A DNA stretch of 64,000 nucleotides from Dryocola boscaweniae (GTDB taxonomy: Bacteria > Pseudomonadota > Gammaproteobacteria > Enterobacterales > Enterobacteriaceae): NCBI RefSeq assembly GCF_025215095.1, contig NZ_JALHAP010000077.1, positions 1-64,000 of the forward strand, in the 5' to 3' direction. The notes beneath the pieces were generated by a model. The model made no database searches. It was not told the origin of the DNA and saw only the letters and a list, made by a program, of their open reading frames with translations. Positions 43,039-52,539 of the stretch are shown here, in pieces (position 1 is the first letter of the stretch; each line of letters opens with the position of its first letter). The position numbers and the translations under genes were made by a program.

Positions 43039-46005
43039 ATGCCTAACTTTTTCAGGGATTCGAATGGTGCTCTGAATCTAGCCGCACAAAAGTTGCTGCC
43101 CAACCAAGGCTTTCGCGCAGGTCAACTTGGTTCCCTGCATGCTGCAATGGCGCATTACTCGGTCTATGCTGACCCGGCGATAATCTGCCTTCCCACTGGG
43201 TACGGTAAGACATCTGTAATGATGGCCCTGCCGTTTCTGGTTCAGTCAAAACGAGTGCTCGTTGTTGAGCCATCTAATGCGCTACGCAAGCAGGTATCAT
43301 CGCACTTTGCGGAGCTTTCTACACTAAAGCGTATTGGTGCTATCCCGGCGGATCTTGCTAACCCATCGGTGCTCCGACATGAAGGGAGACCTCAATCGGA
43401 GGAAGATTGGCAGGTCTTAGAGAGCCACGATGTTGTGGTTTCGACCCCAAGTAGTTCTTCACCAGCGGTTGCACCTGGCGCCTCGCCAGACTTGTTCGAT
43501 TTGATCGTATTTGATGAAGCCCATCACGCTCCTGCGAATACATGGGCTGCGTACTTAAAGCACTACACGAAAGCCCGGTTCGTATTTCTGACCGCAACGC
43601 CCTTTCGCCGCGATGGCCAAGTAATTCCAGGGAAGCTGGTCTACCGCTACCCGGTAATGAAGGCCGTAGATGAAGGGGCGTTTCATCCCGTCGCCTTCCG
43701 AGCTGCGCCTATTCAAAACACGGTTGATGATCATCATATTGACCAGGTCATTGCAGAGACTGCTGTAAACCAACTGCATCAGGACTTAGCTGCAGGGCAT
43801 GATCATCGCCTTTTTGTGAGAGCAGCAACGATCAATGCAGCCAGGGCTTTGGTTCCAATCTATCAAGCGCTAGGGGTCAACGTTGAAGCGGTGGATAGTA
43901 AGATCACGAAGCGTACCCAGGATCGCTGCGAGCAGCGTTTGGTCAGTGGGGAGCTGCAGGGGATCGTGTGTGTAGATATGTTCGGGGAGGGGTACGACTT
44001 TCCGAAACTGAAGGTGGCCGCATTACACACTCCACATCGTTCATTGGTACCGACAATTCAGTTCATTGGGCGTTTCGCTAGGGTGGATAAGGCAACCGGC
44101 CAGGCGACATTAATTGCGCCGCTCCCAAGAGTTCTGGAGGCGCCTAGCGCTCTTCTTAAGGAGGGGGTAGATCTTGCGAGTATGATAGATGCTGCAGCTC
44201 AAGCAGAGATGGCAGGCGATGCTGCTGAGTTAGAAATGGTTGAGCGGCTCAGGCTGCGGCGAGTTGCCGAATCAAACTACGATGCAGTGTCCCCTTTAGC
44301 AATCGAGCTCTATGCGCACGTCTGCGTGTTCCGTTGCTCCACACCTCCAATCTTCACTCAGATAAAAGAAACCCTGGGGCGTGACCTGCGAGTAGTGAAG
44401 CAATGGGCGTCAGATGATGGAGACCTGACACTAATCCTGACCTCCGACGAAAATCCACCAAATTTCGCCACATCCGATGTGCTTGTGAACATTCGGCATG
44501 ATGCTTTTCTGCTCTTATACTTTGCGGACTCCCAACTTTGCTATATCGGCTCTACCCGAAGAACAGAAAAGATCTACTTGGGACTGATGGACATGGTTTG
44601 CCCTCAGAGTTATCGGTCATTGAGCTACGAGGAAACCAGCCGTGCGAGAGCTGGTTTGGAGGGTGTCCGATTCTTCAATGTCGGACTAAAAAATACGACA
44701 TTCAACTCACAAAGCGAAACATACCGAACGTTAACAGGGCCGGCAGCGGAACGTGCGGTAACGGCTGGTGATAGCCGGGCATATGCTCAAGGGCACTTCT
44801 TTGGAAGCGGATCGAGTGGCGGAGAAAAAGAAACCATCGGAGCTAGCAGTAGCTCGCGTATTTGGAGTAATCAGCGCCTCTCTATAGCAGAATTTTATCA
44901 GTGGGTCGCTCGATTAGATGGTCGACTCGCTGGCAATGCTCCCTTCTCTGAAACACGCCTCGATGTTATTCGTTCGGCTACGACGTTGCAGAGGCTACCA
45001 GACCTAGTGATAGCAGGGACCTGGCCCAGAGCAGGATTCAAGACAAATCCGAGGATTAGGATTCGTCGCCCTGAGGATCAACGCCCGCTCTATAGCCGCC
45101 TCACTGAATGGGACCTGGCAGACTTTGACTGCAGACCCTTAGAAGCCCAATTGCTCTTCAGCCTTCACTCAGAGGAAGCGAGTGCCAATATGCGATTTTC
45201 TCCTCAGGGGAGAATGGTGGCACTGCTCGATCAGAATATGGGTTTGGAGATCGAATCAGCTAACGATCTATGGATGCCGTTAGCTGACTGGTTGAGTGAA
45301 CACCCGCCGATGTTCTATACCTCCGATAAATCTACCTTTGAAGGGCTGAATTTAATGCTTGCACCACAGTTACAGGCAGTTTCGCTTACAAAGGACGATA
45401 CGCAGGTCATTGGTTGGGAAGAATGCGAAATCAGGGTCGAGTTTGTAATCGACAACGACACTGAAAAAGCACGGGAACAGCGCGCAGAGCTACAGGGTAA
45501 AAGGACTGTACAGGAACACCTCGAACAGTACCTGCTTGCCCTCCCTAACGTAGTCGCATTGTTTTACGACCACCGTTCTGGAGAGGCAGCCGACTATATA
45601 GCGGTAACCATGGAAACCAATGGTGACGTGGACATCGCATTGTACCACTGTAAAGGAGCAGGAGGCGCTCCCAGCGGGGGGCGAGTGGATGATGTGTACG
45701 AAGTCGCTGGCCAGTTAGTGAAATCCGTTTTCTATTGCGATGTATCTGTGCTTCTTGCGCATATGGCGGATCGAATGGGTCAACGTTTTAAGTCGCCGTC
45801 AAGGTTTGTAGTGGGGGATCTGCAGACACTCAAGGATAGACTTGAAGCCACTCGGGCAACTCAACTTGGATTCACTGTCGTGGGCGTGCAACCAGGAATA
45901 AGCAACGCTGCAATCGATGCTCACCTCGCAGATCTAATGTCATTCGGAATCTCTTACGCCATGCAAGGTGGTGCAACAAGAGCCTATTGGTTAGTGAGCA
46001 AGTAG
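43039..46005 (+). CDS. Large SF2 helicase, candidate stand-alone phage-defence protein
   Basis: 988 aa. The N-terminal ~370 residues are a full superfamily 2 helicase core: Walker A PTGYGKTS (52-59), DEAH (159-162), TATPF from 185, and arginine-finger motif GRFAR (344-348). The remaining 600 residues are not recognisable by eye. Near the C-terminus EAADYIAVTME followed by VDIALYHCKGAGG is arranged like a PD-(D/E)XK nuclease core (Asp, then x-x-Lys after a beta strand), but the usual Glu is not obvious. ATG 43039 follows GAGGG. No partner gene on either side. Helicase-nuclease single-gene defence (for example Hna) is the nearest analogy; function is inferred. Confidence 0.85.
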   Translation: MPNFFRDSNGALNLAAQKLLPNQGFRAGQLGSLHAAMAHYSVYADPAIICLPTGYGKTSVMMALPFLVQSKRVLVVEPSNALRKQVSSHFAELSTLKRIGAIPADLANPSVLRHEGRPQSEEDWQVLESHDVVVSTPSSSSPAVAPGASPDLFDLIVFDEAHHAPANTWAAYLKHYTKARFVFLTATPFRRDGQVIPGKLVYRYPVMKAVDEGAFHPVAFRAAPIQNTVDDHHIDQVIAETAVNQLHQDLAAGHDHRLFVRAATINAARALVPIYQALGVNVEAVDSKITKRTQDRCEQRLVSGELQGIVCVDMFGEGYDFPKLKVAALHTPHRSLVPTIQFIGRFARVDKATGQATLIAPLPRVLEAPSALLKEGVDLASMIDAAAQAEMAGDAAELEMVERLRLRRVAESNYDAVSPLAIELYAHVCVFRCSTPPIFTQIKETLGRDLRVVKQWASDDGDLTLILTSDENPPNFATSDVLVNIRHDAFLLLYFADSQLCYIGSTRRTEKIYLGLMDMVCPQSYRSLSYEETSRARAGLEGVRFFNVGLKNTTFNSQSETYRTLTGPAAERAVTAGDSRAYAQGHFFGSGSSGGEKETIGASSSSRIWSNQRLSIAEFYQWVARLDGRLAGNAPFSETRLDVIRSATTLQRLPDLVIAGTWPRAGFKTNPRIRIRRPEDQRPLYSRLTEWDLADFDCRPLEAQLLFSLHSEEASANMRFSPQGRMVALLDQNMGLEIESANDLWMPLADWLSEHPPMFYTSDKSTFEGLNLMLAPQLQAVSLTKDDTQVIGWEECEIRVEFVIDNDTEKAREQRAELQGKRTVQEHLEQYLLALPNVVALFYDHRSGEAADYIAVTMETNGDVDIALYHCKGAGGAPSGGRVDDVYEVAGQLVKSVFYCDVSVLLAHMADRMGQRFKSPSRFVVGDLQTLKDRLEATRATQLGFTVVGVQPGISNAAIDAHLADLMSFGISYAMQGGATRAYWLVSK

Positions 46006-46088
46006 TAATTTTCACCAGAGCGGAAAAGGGAACAGATTATTTATTGGTTTAATGTCCGCTTCATGTCCTGAGACATTCAACAAGCTTT

Positions 46089-46592
46089 TTACGGCTTCAG
46101 TAAGGGCGACTTTCGCGCTTCCAGTGCCAGCAAATATGTAGCTTCGTCGTACAGATTTTTGGTCTTCCAGCAGCGGTAAATGATCCTCATCCATTTGAAC
46201 GCCAGAGCCTGGGTAGCTGATTGATACGATTTCCCTTTTTCTCGCTGGCCCTGGTAATAAAGTTTTGCCCAGTATGATGCGTTAACAGTCTTCGCAGTCC
46301 ATTCCACGAATGTCTGTCGGACGAATCTCGCACACTGTCAACACCAGCGTACCCCGGATTTTTGACCGCTTCATTCGGTTACTGGCGCGATGCCTGCGTA
46401 GTTTTGAATTTCTTCGGCACTGTTGAAGCGGTTGCGGTTATCACCAAATGCTGCAAGCATTCTGGGGCTCATACACGGCCCCATGCCTGGAAGTGATTTG
46501 AACAGGTCTGCATCCGGAAGCGTATCGAATAAGGATTTTATTTGTTCGCCGTAGGTTCTGATAAGGTCACTATCACTTTGATTACCTCTCAT
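46089..46592 (-). pseudogene. IS110-family transposase, 3' part, two stop codons
   Basis: One continuous frame from 46592 to 46089 encodes the transposase_20 region: DLFKSLPGMGPCMSPRMLAA, then FNSAEEIQNYAGIAPVTE, interrupted by TGA (46371-46373) and TGA (46338-46340). It continues with FVRQTFVEWTAKTVNASYWA, LAFKWMRIIYRCWK and ALEARKSPLL. The DEDD catalytic N-terminal half is missing, so it is dead. The region 46006-46874 holds nothing else recognisable. Confidence 0.85.
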
Positions 46593-46874
46593 GAACGACT
46601 CTTTTTAAGTCGTTTTAAATGACTCTGAGGCGTCTGTTGAACCCGTAGCGAATCAGCGGGTCAAAAGACCGAATACCTCAGTTCATGCTGGGACTGTTTT
46701 TGGGGGGAAGGCCAGAACAACCAAAGTTCTTTGATGCTCTGGCTTTAATGTGAAACAGATTGGTGACTAGATGAACACTTTTATATTTATTAGCGAGTTA
46801 TGCACCTTTTAGTGGAACACTACACTTATGAATTGTACAATGTATGTTCATATGGCTATAAGTCGAGATAACAA

Positions 46875-47237
46875 ATGCAAGAATTTTGGGAAATCTTTGG
46901 CAGTGCACATTTTGTGGCTATCGCTTGGGCATGTACAGTCGTCAGTTGCATCTATGCCTTTGTCCAAAAAAATAATGTGACCAATATTAAACATAAATTT
47001 AATGATCTAAACATCACGCATAACGATCTAAAGGTCCAAAACAATACTCTTCAGCAAAATAACGCTTCCCTAGAAATATCTAATAACGAGTTAAAGATCC
47101 AGAATACAAGTCTTGAACAAAAAATAATTAAATTCGAACAAAATGATATTCACGATAACTATCAAGAAGTGCATCAACATGGTAAAAATAACTTTAACCA
47201 AGGTGTAATAAAAGGCGATTTTATTTACAACAAATAA
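46875..47237 (+). CDS. Small membrane coiled-coil protein in front of the ABC-3C genes
   Basis: 120 aa. One membrane helix at about residues 12-31 (AHFVAIAWACTVVSCIYAFV), then a long Asn/Gln/Glu-rich coiled coil with heptad-like repeats (NDLKVQNNTLQQNNASLEIS), and a tail HGKNNFNQGVIKGDFIYNK. AT-rich like the three genes after it and 17 bp ahead of the next start, so probably part of the same operon. Unknown family. It could be the membrane effector of the ABC-3C system: such systems pair variable effectors with a fixed ATPase core. This is inference. Confidence 0.7.
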   Translation: MQEFWEIFGSAHFVAIAWACTVVSCIYAFVQKNNVTNIKHKFNDLNITHNDLKVQNNTLQQNNASLEISNNELKIQNTSLEQKIIKFEQNDIHDNYQEVHQHGKNNFNQGVIKGDFIYNK

Positions 47238-47254
47238 TACTCTTGGGTTTGTCT

Positions 47255-47806
47255 ATGTGTGAAACAAGATTTGACATTCAAAAGATCGAAGGGGACTTCT
47301 ACAATGTGGGGGCTCCAGAAAACAATGTCGACTCTATTATCAACGTTATCATTGGTGATATTGCGTCAGCTAAAGTGAAGATTGACCGCAGTGATCGGTC
47401 TTTTCCTGCTAGTGTTGCTATAAAAATAGAACACAATATGCTTAATACCAAACGTCGTATAGTCTTACGATACAAATCATACTCATCTCATATTGAAAGA
47501 GCCTATTTTCTTGCAGAACAAAACATAATCAACGGAAAACAGTCAGCTATGGAGTTGCTGAATGAAATGTACTGCAATTCACTTGAGAAGTATGAAATCG
47601 ATTCTTTTGAGCCAGACATAGCACAAGTACGACAGCATGCTGACGAAATCATCAGCGATGTAATTAAACAACTGAGAAAGTTCGTTTACAATTCAGCTAA
47701 TGTTACTCAATACAAAGAACAAGTAGAAATTGGCCTAAGCGTTGTTGTTGCACATGCATTTGTTGAATGCTGTGTCTTGGAGAATCCTAATAATGCTACC
47801 AATTAA
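47255..47806 (+). CDS. ABC-three-component (ABC-3C) system effector/C-terminal-domain protein
   Basis: 183 aa from ATG 47255 (a TTG at 47243 is possible). Starts CETRFDIQKIEGDFYNVGAP and contains YKSYSSHIERAYFLAEQN and ALL-helical C-terminal part EIISDVIKQLRKFVYN. The position before a middle component and a DUF2326-type ATPase and the helical C-terminus fit an ABC-3C CTD protein, which normally links a variable effector to the core; the effector part is very small here. Overlaps the next gene by 14 bp. Confidence 0.65.
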   Translation: MCETRFDIQKIEGDFYNVGAPENNVDSIINVIIGDIASAKVKIDRSDRSFPASVAIKIEHNMLNTKRRIVLRYKSYSSHIERAYFLAEQNIINGKQSAMELLNEMYCNSLEKYEIDSFEPDIAQVRQHADEIISDVIKQLRKFVYNSANVTQYKEQVEIGLSVVVAHAFVECCVLENPNNATN

Positions 47807-48029
47807 AGGCTCTCATCCAGAGATGAACGTGCTTTACATCGGTGGCTTTATTCTTAAAAAACTTCATGGGTGTAAAAGAGAACGTATTACGATCACTCAA
47901 CTAATGAAAGTTGGGACCCAAGAACTTTCTGTTTCTGTAGACCACATAATTTTAGCGCTGGACTGGCTGTACATTATTTCTGCTATTGGCTACGATGGCA
48001 AAGAGGTTTTTATCAATGAAGTTGCTTAG
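47793..48029 (+). CDS. ABC-3C middle component (MC6-like)
   Basis: 78 aa from ATG 47793. Pattern NVLYIGGFILKKLHG, then SVDHIILALDWLYIISAIGY, is that of the small 'middle component' of ABC three-component systems: a winged-helix-like protein with alternating hydrophobic helices. Overlaps the upstream gene by 14 bp and the ATPase by 14 bp, so all three are translated together. Its proposed role is to connect the ATPase to the effector. Confidence 0.75.
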   Translation: MLPIKGSHPEMNVLYIGGFILKKLHGCKRERITITQLMKVGTQELSVSVDHIILALDWLYIISAIGYDGKEVFINEVA

Positions 48030-49707
48030 ATTTATCTTAGAGATAGACGGTGAAGTAAGACGAGAGATACCATTTTTCGACAACTTAAACATCATTACAA
48101 GCAAAAAAGAATCTGATGCACCTGGCAATAGCGTAGGTAAATCTACCTTAGGAAGAATTCTAGACTATTTGTTTGATGGGTCAATTAATCCTATCTATAT
48201 TGACGATGAGTTTCAAACACCAAAACAAGAGATTGAACAACTTTTTACTGATAGTGAAGTGTATGTATCACTAGAATATATAGGTTTAGATAATCAATGC
48301 AGCGTCATCAAACGTAGACTTTCTACTGATGCAGAACTACAAAACTACATTTTGAATGGGAGCGAAGTAACAAGCAAAGAATACATTTATCATATCATGG
48401 GTAGTATATTCAACGTTTATTCCACTAAACCAACAATCAGAAAGCTTGCTCCGAAATTCTTTCGAACAACTCAACATCGTATGACAAAGACAGTTAACTT
48501 CGATAACGGTAGAAATGTTTCCAAGTCGGATGTAAACACTGTTTTTTTATATTTGTTTAACTTTAATGACACAGAGATACTCACTAAAGTCCATAAGTTA
48601 AAAACCACTATCAAAAGTTATGAAAGAAACCTGAAAGCATTCAATAGCGTTATTTCTCAAGACAAGATTGTCGGTTCGATATCCAAAATAAAACGAGAAC
48701 TTACTAAGTTGGAAAGGTCTCTCTTGTCGTCTGAAAAAGGGATCGATAAGCTAGAGATCGTATCTAAAATCAACGCGATTGATGATGAGCAAAACTCCTT
48801 ATCTGAAGAAATACTATCGTTAGATTTAAAGATAAAAAACATCTTCAAAACTAATGAAATACTCAAGGCTAACGCACAGCATTATTTGCTAAATGAGTTA
48901 CAGACAATTTATGAATACGCATCGGTTAAGATAGAATCCACGCTTGAGGACTATCGACAAGCACTTACGTTCCATGAGCATCTTCTAATTACTAAGCGTG
49001 AATTTGTTTCTGATGGGTTAGATGAGCTTCAAGAGAAACATGAAGAAGTAACTGTAAAATTCGGTAAGTTAAATAATAAGAAGCAGAGCCTTTTCGACGA
49101 ACTTAAGTCAAAAAAGAAAATAGAAGAGATTTCTGACACAATGAAGGAGATTGGTAAGCTAGACAAAGAGTTAGCTAAGCTTACAGCCATCATTGACAAG
49201 AAAAATGATATCGATTCAAAACTGGTACTTGAAAGGCAAAGCTTAACTGAGTTGTCAGGGGAACTGGAAACTGAGCTTAGCAACGTAACCTCATTTGAAG
49301 AGAAATACATCGAAAACTTCAAAAATTACACTCTTGATTTTTATGGTGTTGAGTACAACTTCAGTCTCCATTTAGATCAAGAAAAAGGTGAATGCACCCC
49401 GCATGTAGACGATGTAGAGTCAAACAACGAAGGCGGGCTAAAGAGACTTGAAGTTGTTACGTTTGACTTGGCATACATTAAGACCGTTTGTGATAAACAA
49501 GCTTTAAGGCCTAACTTTGTAATGCACGATTCCATTGATGAAATCGATATTCAACACGTTCGCAAAATGTTTGACGAGTCGATTAAACTATCAGGGCAAC
49601 ATATTGTATCTATGCTGTCTGATAAGTTAGCTCAAGAAGATTACCAAAAGTATAAACGTTACATCATTTTGGAGCTATCTCAAGATGATAAGTTTTTCAA
49701 ACTGTAA
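48016..49707 (+). CDS. ABC-3C ATPase (DUF2326, SMC-like)
   Basis: 563 aa. N-terminal RecF/SMC-type fold with Walker A GNSVGKST at 37-44. A long coiled coil covers about residues 190-430 (ENEIL, LQEKHEEVTVKFGKLNNKKQ and similar). The C-terminal Walker B-like region MHDSIDEIDIQHVRKMF and IKLSGQHIVSML closes the ATPase head, as in DUF2326 proteins. ATG 48016 has AGAGG 9 bases upstream; a longer frame from 47986 lies inside the preceding gene. SMC-type ATPases of this class are predicted to sense invading DNA or stalled processes and switch on the effector. Confidence 0.88.
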   Translation: MKLLRFILEIDGEVRREIPFFDNLNIITSKKESDAPGNSVGKSTLGRILDYLFDGSINPIYIDDEFQTPKQEIEQLFTDSEVYVSLEYIGLDNQCSVIKRRLSTDAELQNYILNGSEVTSKEYIYHIMGSIFNVYSTKPTIRKLAPKFFRTTQHRMTKTVNFDNGRNVSKSDVNTVFLYLFNFNDTEILTKVHKLKTTIKSYERNLKAFNSVISQDKIVGSISKIKRELTKLERSLLSSEKGIDKLEIVSKINAIDDEQNSLSEEILSLDLKIKNIFKTNEILKANAQHYLLNELQTIYEYASVKIESTLEDYRQALTFHEHLLITKREFVSDGLDELQEKHEEVTVKFGKLNNKKQSLFDELKSKKKIEEISDTMKEIGKLDKELAKLTAIIDKKNDIDSKLVLERQSLTELSGELETELSNVTSFEEKYIENFKNYTLDFYGVEYNFSLHLDQEKGECTPHVDDVESNNEGGLKRLEVVTFDLAYIKTVCDKQALRPNFVMHDSIDEIDIQHVRKMFDESIKLSGQHIVSMLSDKLAQEDYQKYKRYIILELSQDDKFFKL

Positions 49708-49714
49708 TGCCACG

Positions 49715-49737
49715 GGCTGCTAATTGAGCAGCCTTTT
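49715..49737 (+). terminator. ABC-3C operon terminator
   Basis: GGCTGC/GCAGCC stem with 7-base loop and TTTT, 8 bp after the ATPase stop. Confidence 0.8.
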
Positions 49738-49804
49738 CTAAATATTAATATTTAGCTAGCCAATGAAAAAAATCAGCATGAAGAACCCATGTTAAAAAAG
49801 TGAC

Positions 49805-49903
49805 CTGCCACAGCTTATGGCAGAACTCCCGCACCGCCATATCCAGCTCGACCTGCTTCAGAGCAAAGACAATCTGTTCTTCGATAGATCGTGACTTTTT
49901 CAC
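49805..49903 (-). pseudogene. IS3-family orfA 5' fragment
   Basis: About 33 codons: KKSRSIEEQIVFALKQVELD, then VREFCHKLW, clearly the HTH start of an IS3 (IS2/IS407-type) OrfA, beginning at GTG 49903 and then lost. The stretch 49708-50340 has otherwise a terminator, one tiny ORF and no larger gene. Confidence 0.65.
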
Positions 49904-50147
49904 CGGTCCTACATCCGTTTCGGGGAGCATTTATCATGCCGGAATTCTGTTTCTGAATGGGGCAAGATTTTTGGCGAGGGTCATGCACCACGTTCTTGCC
50001 ATGGGCAGTTTTGTGCCAATATTGAACATAGCTCACAAAATAGCGAGTTAATCGCTGGAAGGCAGTTCACCTCGATTGAAAACTGTTATTACATCCCACA
50101 TATCGATGTAGAGGGCTTCCCTCTTAAACCGTTAAAGGATAACTATC

Positions 50148-50237
50148 ATGGCTCTTAAACCTGGTCCTAAACCAATTGCTAAATCGACAGGCAAACCAGA
50201 TAAACGTCGGCGTGATAATAAGGATACTCCCGGTAAC
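50148..50237 (+). CDS. Tiny basic ORF, possibly frameshifted
   Basis: 29 codons after AAGGA (8-base spacing): ALKPGPKPIAKSTGKPDKRR and a short tail. In the next frame the sequence continues with a second PG-LKPSKSTGK unit to TAA 50275-50277. So an original 42-codon repeat-rich basic peptide may have suffered a one-base insertion. Unknown function. Confidence 0.3.
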
Positions 50238-50291
50238 ACACCGGGGCTAAAACCGAGTAAATCTACAGGGAAATAAAACATCAGCGAGCAA

Positions 50292-50332
50292 ATAATAAGG
50301 GTGTAAATAATTTCTTTACGCCCATTATTATG
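50292..50332 (-). terminator. Shango operon terminator
   Basis: Long imperfect stem: AATAATAAGGGTGTAAA pairs with TTTACGCCCATTATTAT (one G:T and one mismatch), 9 bp past the helicase stop codon. Confidence 0.55.
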
Positions 50333-50340
50333 AGAATAGA

Positions 50341-52539
50341 TTACAGCATGTTTTTCTGTAGCCAGATCTGCGTGCCTTCTATGTCATACGCCTTTGCTCC
50401 ATATCCTTTCGTAAGCAAGGACTCCGGCAAATAATCGTCATATTTATCCAGATATTTTTCTGGAACATCTGCAGCGAGCTCAGACTCTGAAGGCAAGCCA
50501 GTCAACTGCATTTCTTTTAGCGCATGTTGAACCGATGATAAACTTGCATGCTCTATCTCTATAACACCTGCAAATGAACTGGCTTTGAAGCGGCTACGCA
50601 TGAGCAAGGCCGTTATTGTATTAACGACTTTATCCCCCATCCAGGGGAGAATGTAACTACGCTGGCCGTCGGAAATAAAATGGGAATTTTGTAGATTGTA
50701 ACGCTTAAAGTTGTTACAGCCTTCTGCAAAGAGGCTTCTGGCGGTGGCATCTGCATAGTCGACTCTCTTACTACCTATGGTGATGCGGTAATCATTTTCC
50801 TTGTAGATAGTGAGCATCTCCTGGCGAACAACATCATGTACAGACATACCCCCACCACTAAACTGTGGCGGCTGGCCTCCTTTGGTCGCTTCAACATAGA
50901 TAACTTTTTTTTCCACCTCAATCTCAATCACTTTCCAGCGTCGTCCACCGAAGATTATATGCTGGTCAGGCAGAAGAGGGGAGTCCACGGGCACTGTGCC
51001 AAGGGTTCGATTTCCTGTGACAATGCGGAATTCTTCTGGAGTATTGAACACAGCGTAAAACGTATAATGGTTAGTCAGTTTTTCCCCCTCAGCCCCGATA
51101 ACCATTTCTCCGCTAGCAAGTTGTGTCAGCAGGCTGTTTGTCCCCATATGCTTGAGCAGATTTTTGAAATCATTTACGTCAATGTTTCGGAACGGACCTG
51201 TATGACATAATTGCGTCCAAAGTTGATCGGCTCGAACTCCGCCCCATTGCGCGGTGATCGCAAGAATCTGGTGCAGCAGTGTGGAGTAGTGCATCTGGCG
51301 AGTATCTGCCGGTTCGAACCATCGCTTAGAGATCATCAATCTGATCATCGCCATCGACTGGACAAGCTGCAACCGCAAGTGATCTACAATGCTGCTGGTT
51401 GCGGTAAGTTCTTGTTCAGAGATCAGCATTCTCAGAACTGATGGAGAATCGCGTCGCCCTGACCGGCCCATACGCTGACGCAAGCTGGAGACAGAATGCG
51501 GAGGAGTGACCTGTATAACTGACTGCACCTTACCTATATCAATACCCAGCTCAAGCGTCATGGTACAGATTGCTGTTGTGGGCAAATTCCCCTGCTGTAG
51601 GCGGGCTTCAAGCGTTTCGCGTAATTCCCTGGACAAGGATCCGTGATGGGGAAAGAATTCATTCGGAACAACATTTTCCTCACACATGTCGCTCAGCGTC
51701 GCCGCAATGCTTTCAGTGCGCTTTCGACTGTTTGCAAAGACTAAATGGGAGTCGCCACGGCAGAGTCTGAAGATGTCAGCGCAGACCTGTTCTTCTGCTG
51801 AGCGTTGAGGTTCTTCTCCCTTTTTAGTCACTGGCTCGAGATAGCCTTTGACCTGCACCTGCAGTGTGGACGAGCTATTATTGTCTGTCACAGTTTCGCA
51901 GGACAATCGCTTATCCGGACGCAACAGTTCAGGCACCTTATCCAGTTCTCCTAACGTAGCACTCAATGCAACGCGGGGAACCGGATTCGCATGACGTCCC
52001 AGCACATGATCAATTCTGTTGAGCAGCGAGAGTAGTTGCATGCTGCGCTCAGAACCAATAAAAGCGTGAAACTCATCAATAACAATGTAGGCCAATGGCG
52101 AGAACGCCTGTTTGAGCCAGCCCGATGAGTTTATGAGCAAAGACTCAAGTGATTCCGGTGTAATAAGCAAGATGCCAGACGGGTTAGTGCGGATTTTCTT
52201 CTTTTTGCTTTGTGGTACATCACCGTGCCATGGAGTCACCGGCATATCCAACGCCTCGCCCAGGCTCTCAAGACGACGGTACTGGTCATTAATCAGCGCC
52301 TTAAGTGGGCTGATATAAACAATACCAAACCCGTTAGTGATACCTGCAATTGCTGAACAGGCAGGCAGAAAGAAAGCCTCTGTTTTACCCGCTGCAGTGC
52401 TTGCACTAATTAGCACGTCCCGGTCACGGGCTAAAACGGCCGGGATAGCGCTCTCTTGCAGGGGCCTTAATGCAGACCAGCCCTGCTTATAAACCCACTT
52501 ACGAACGCGGGGATCGAGACTATCGTAAGCGCTGCTCAT
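50341..52539 (-). CDS. sngC: Shango system helicase SngC (Lhr-like)
   Basis: 732 aa DEAD/DEAH-box helicase. Walker A ASTAAGKT (46-53), DEFH in YIVIDEFHAF, SAT in ALSATLGE, RecA2 motifs MTLELGIDIG and QRMGRSGRR, followed by a ~250-residue C-terminal region as in Lhr-type and BREX-associated helicases. ATG overlaps the stop of the upstream ATPase (ATGA). With the TerB-domain protein and BrxD-like ATPase in one operon it matches the published three-gene Shango antiphage system. Acts in the cytoplasm, presumably on phage nucleic acid. Confidence 0.85.
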   Translation of the reverse strand: MSSAYDSLDPRVRKWVYKQGWSALRPLQESAIPAVLARDRDVLISASTAAGKTEAFFLPACSAIAGITNGFGIVYISPLKALINDQYRRLESLGEALDMPVTPWHGDVPQSKKKKIRTNPSGILLITPESLESLLINSSGWLKQAFSPLAYIVIDEFHAFIGSERSMQLLSLLNRIDHVLGRHANPVPRVALSATLGELDKVPELLRPDKRLSCETVTDNNSSSTLQVQVKGYLEPVTKKGEEPQRSAEEQVCADIFRLCRGDSHLVFANSRKRTESIAATLSDMCEENVVPNEFFPHHGSLSRELRETLEARLQQGNLPTTAICTMTLELGIDIGKVQSVIQVTPPHSVSSLRQRMGRSGRRDSPSVLRMLISEQELTATSSIVDHLRLQLVQSMAMIRLMISKRWFEPADTRQMHYSTLLHQILAITAQWGGVRADQLWTQLCHTGPFRNIDVNDFKNLLKHMGTNSLLTQLASGEMVIGAEGEKLTNHYTFYAVFNTPEEFRIVTGNRTLGTVPVDSPLLPDQHIIFGGRRWKVIEIEVEKKVIYVEATKGGQPPQFSGGGMSVHDVVRQEMLTIYKENDYRITIGSKRVDYADATARSLFAEGCNNFKRYNLQNSHFISDGQRSYILPWMGDKVVNTITALLMRSRFKASSFAGVIEIEHASLSSVQHALKEMQLTGLPSESELAADVPEKYLDKYDDYLPESLLTKGYGAKAYDIEGTQIWLQKNML

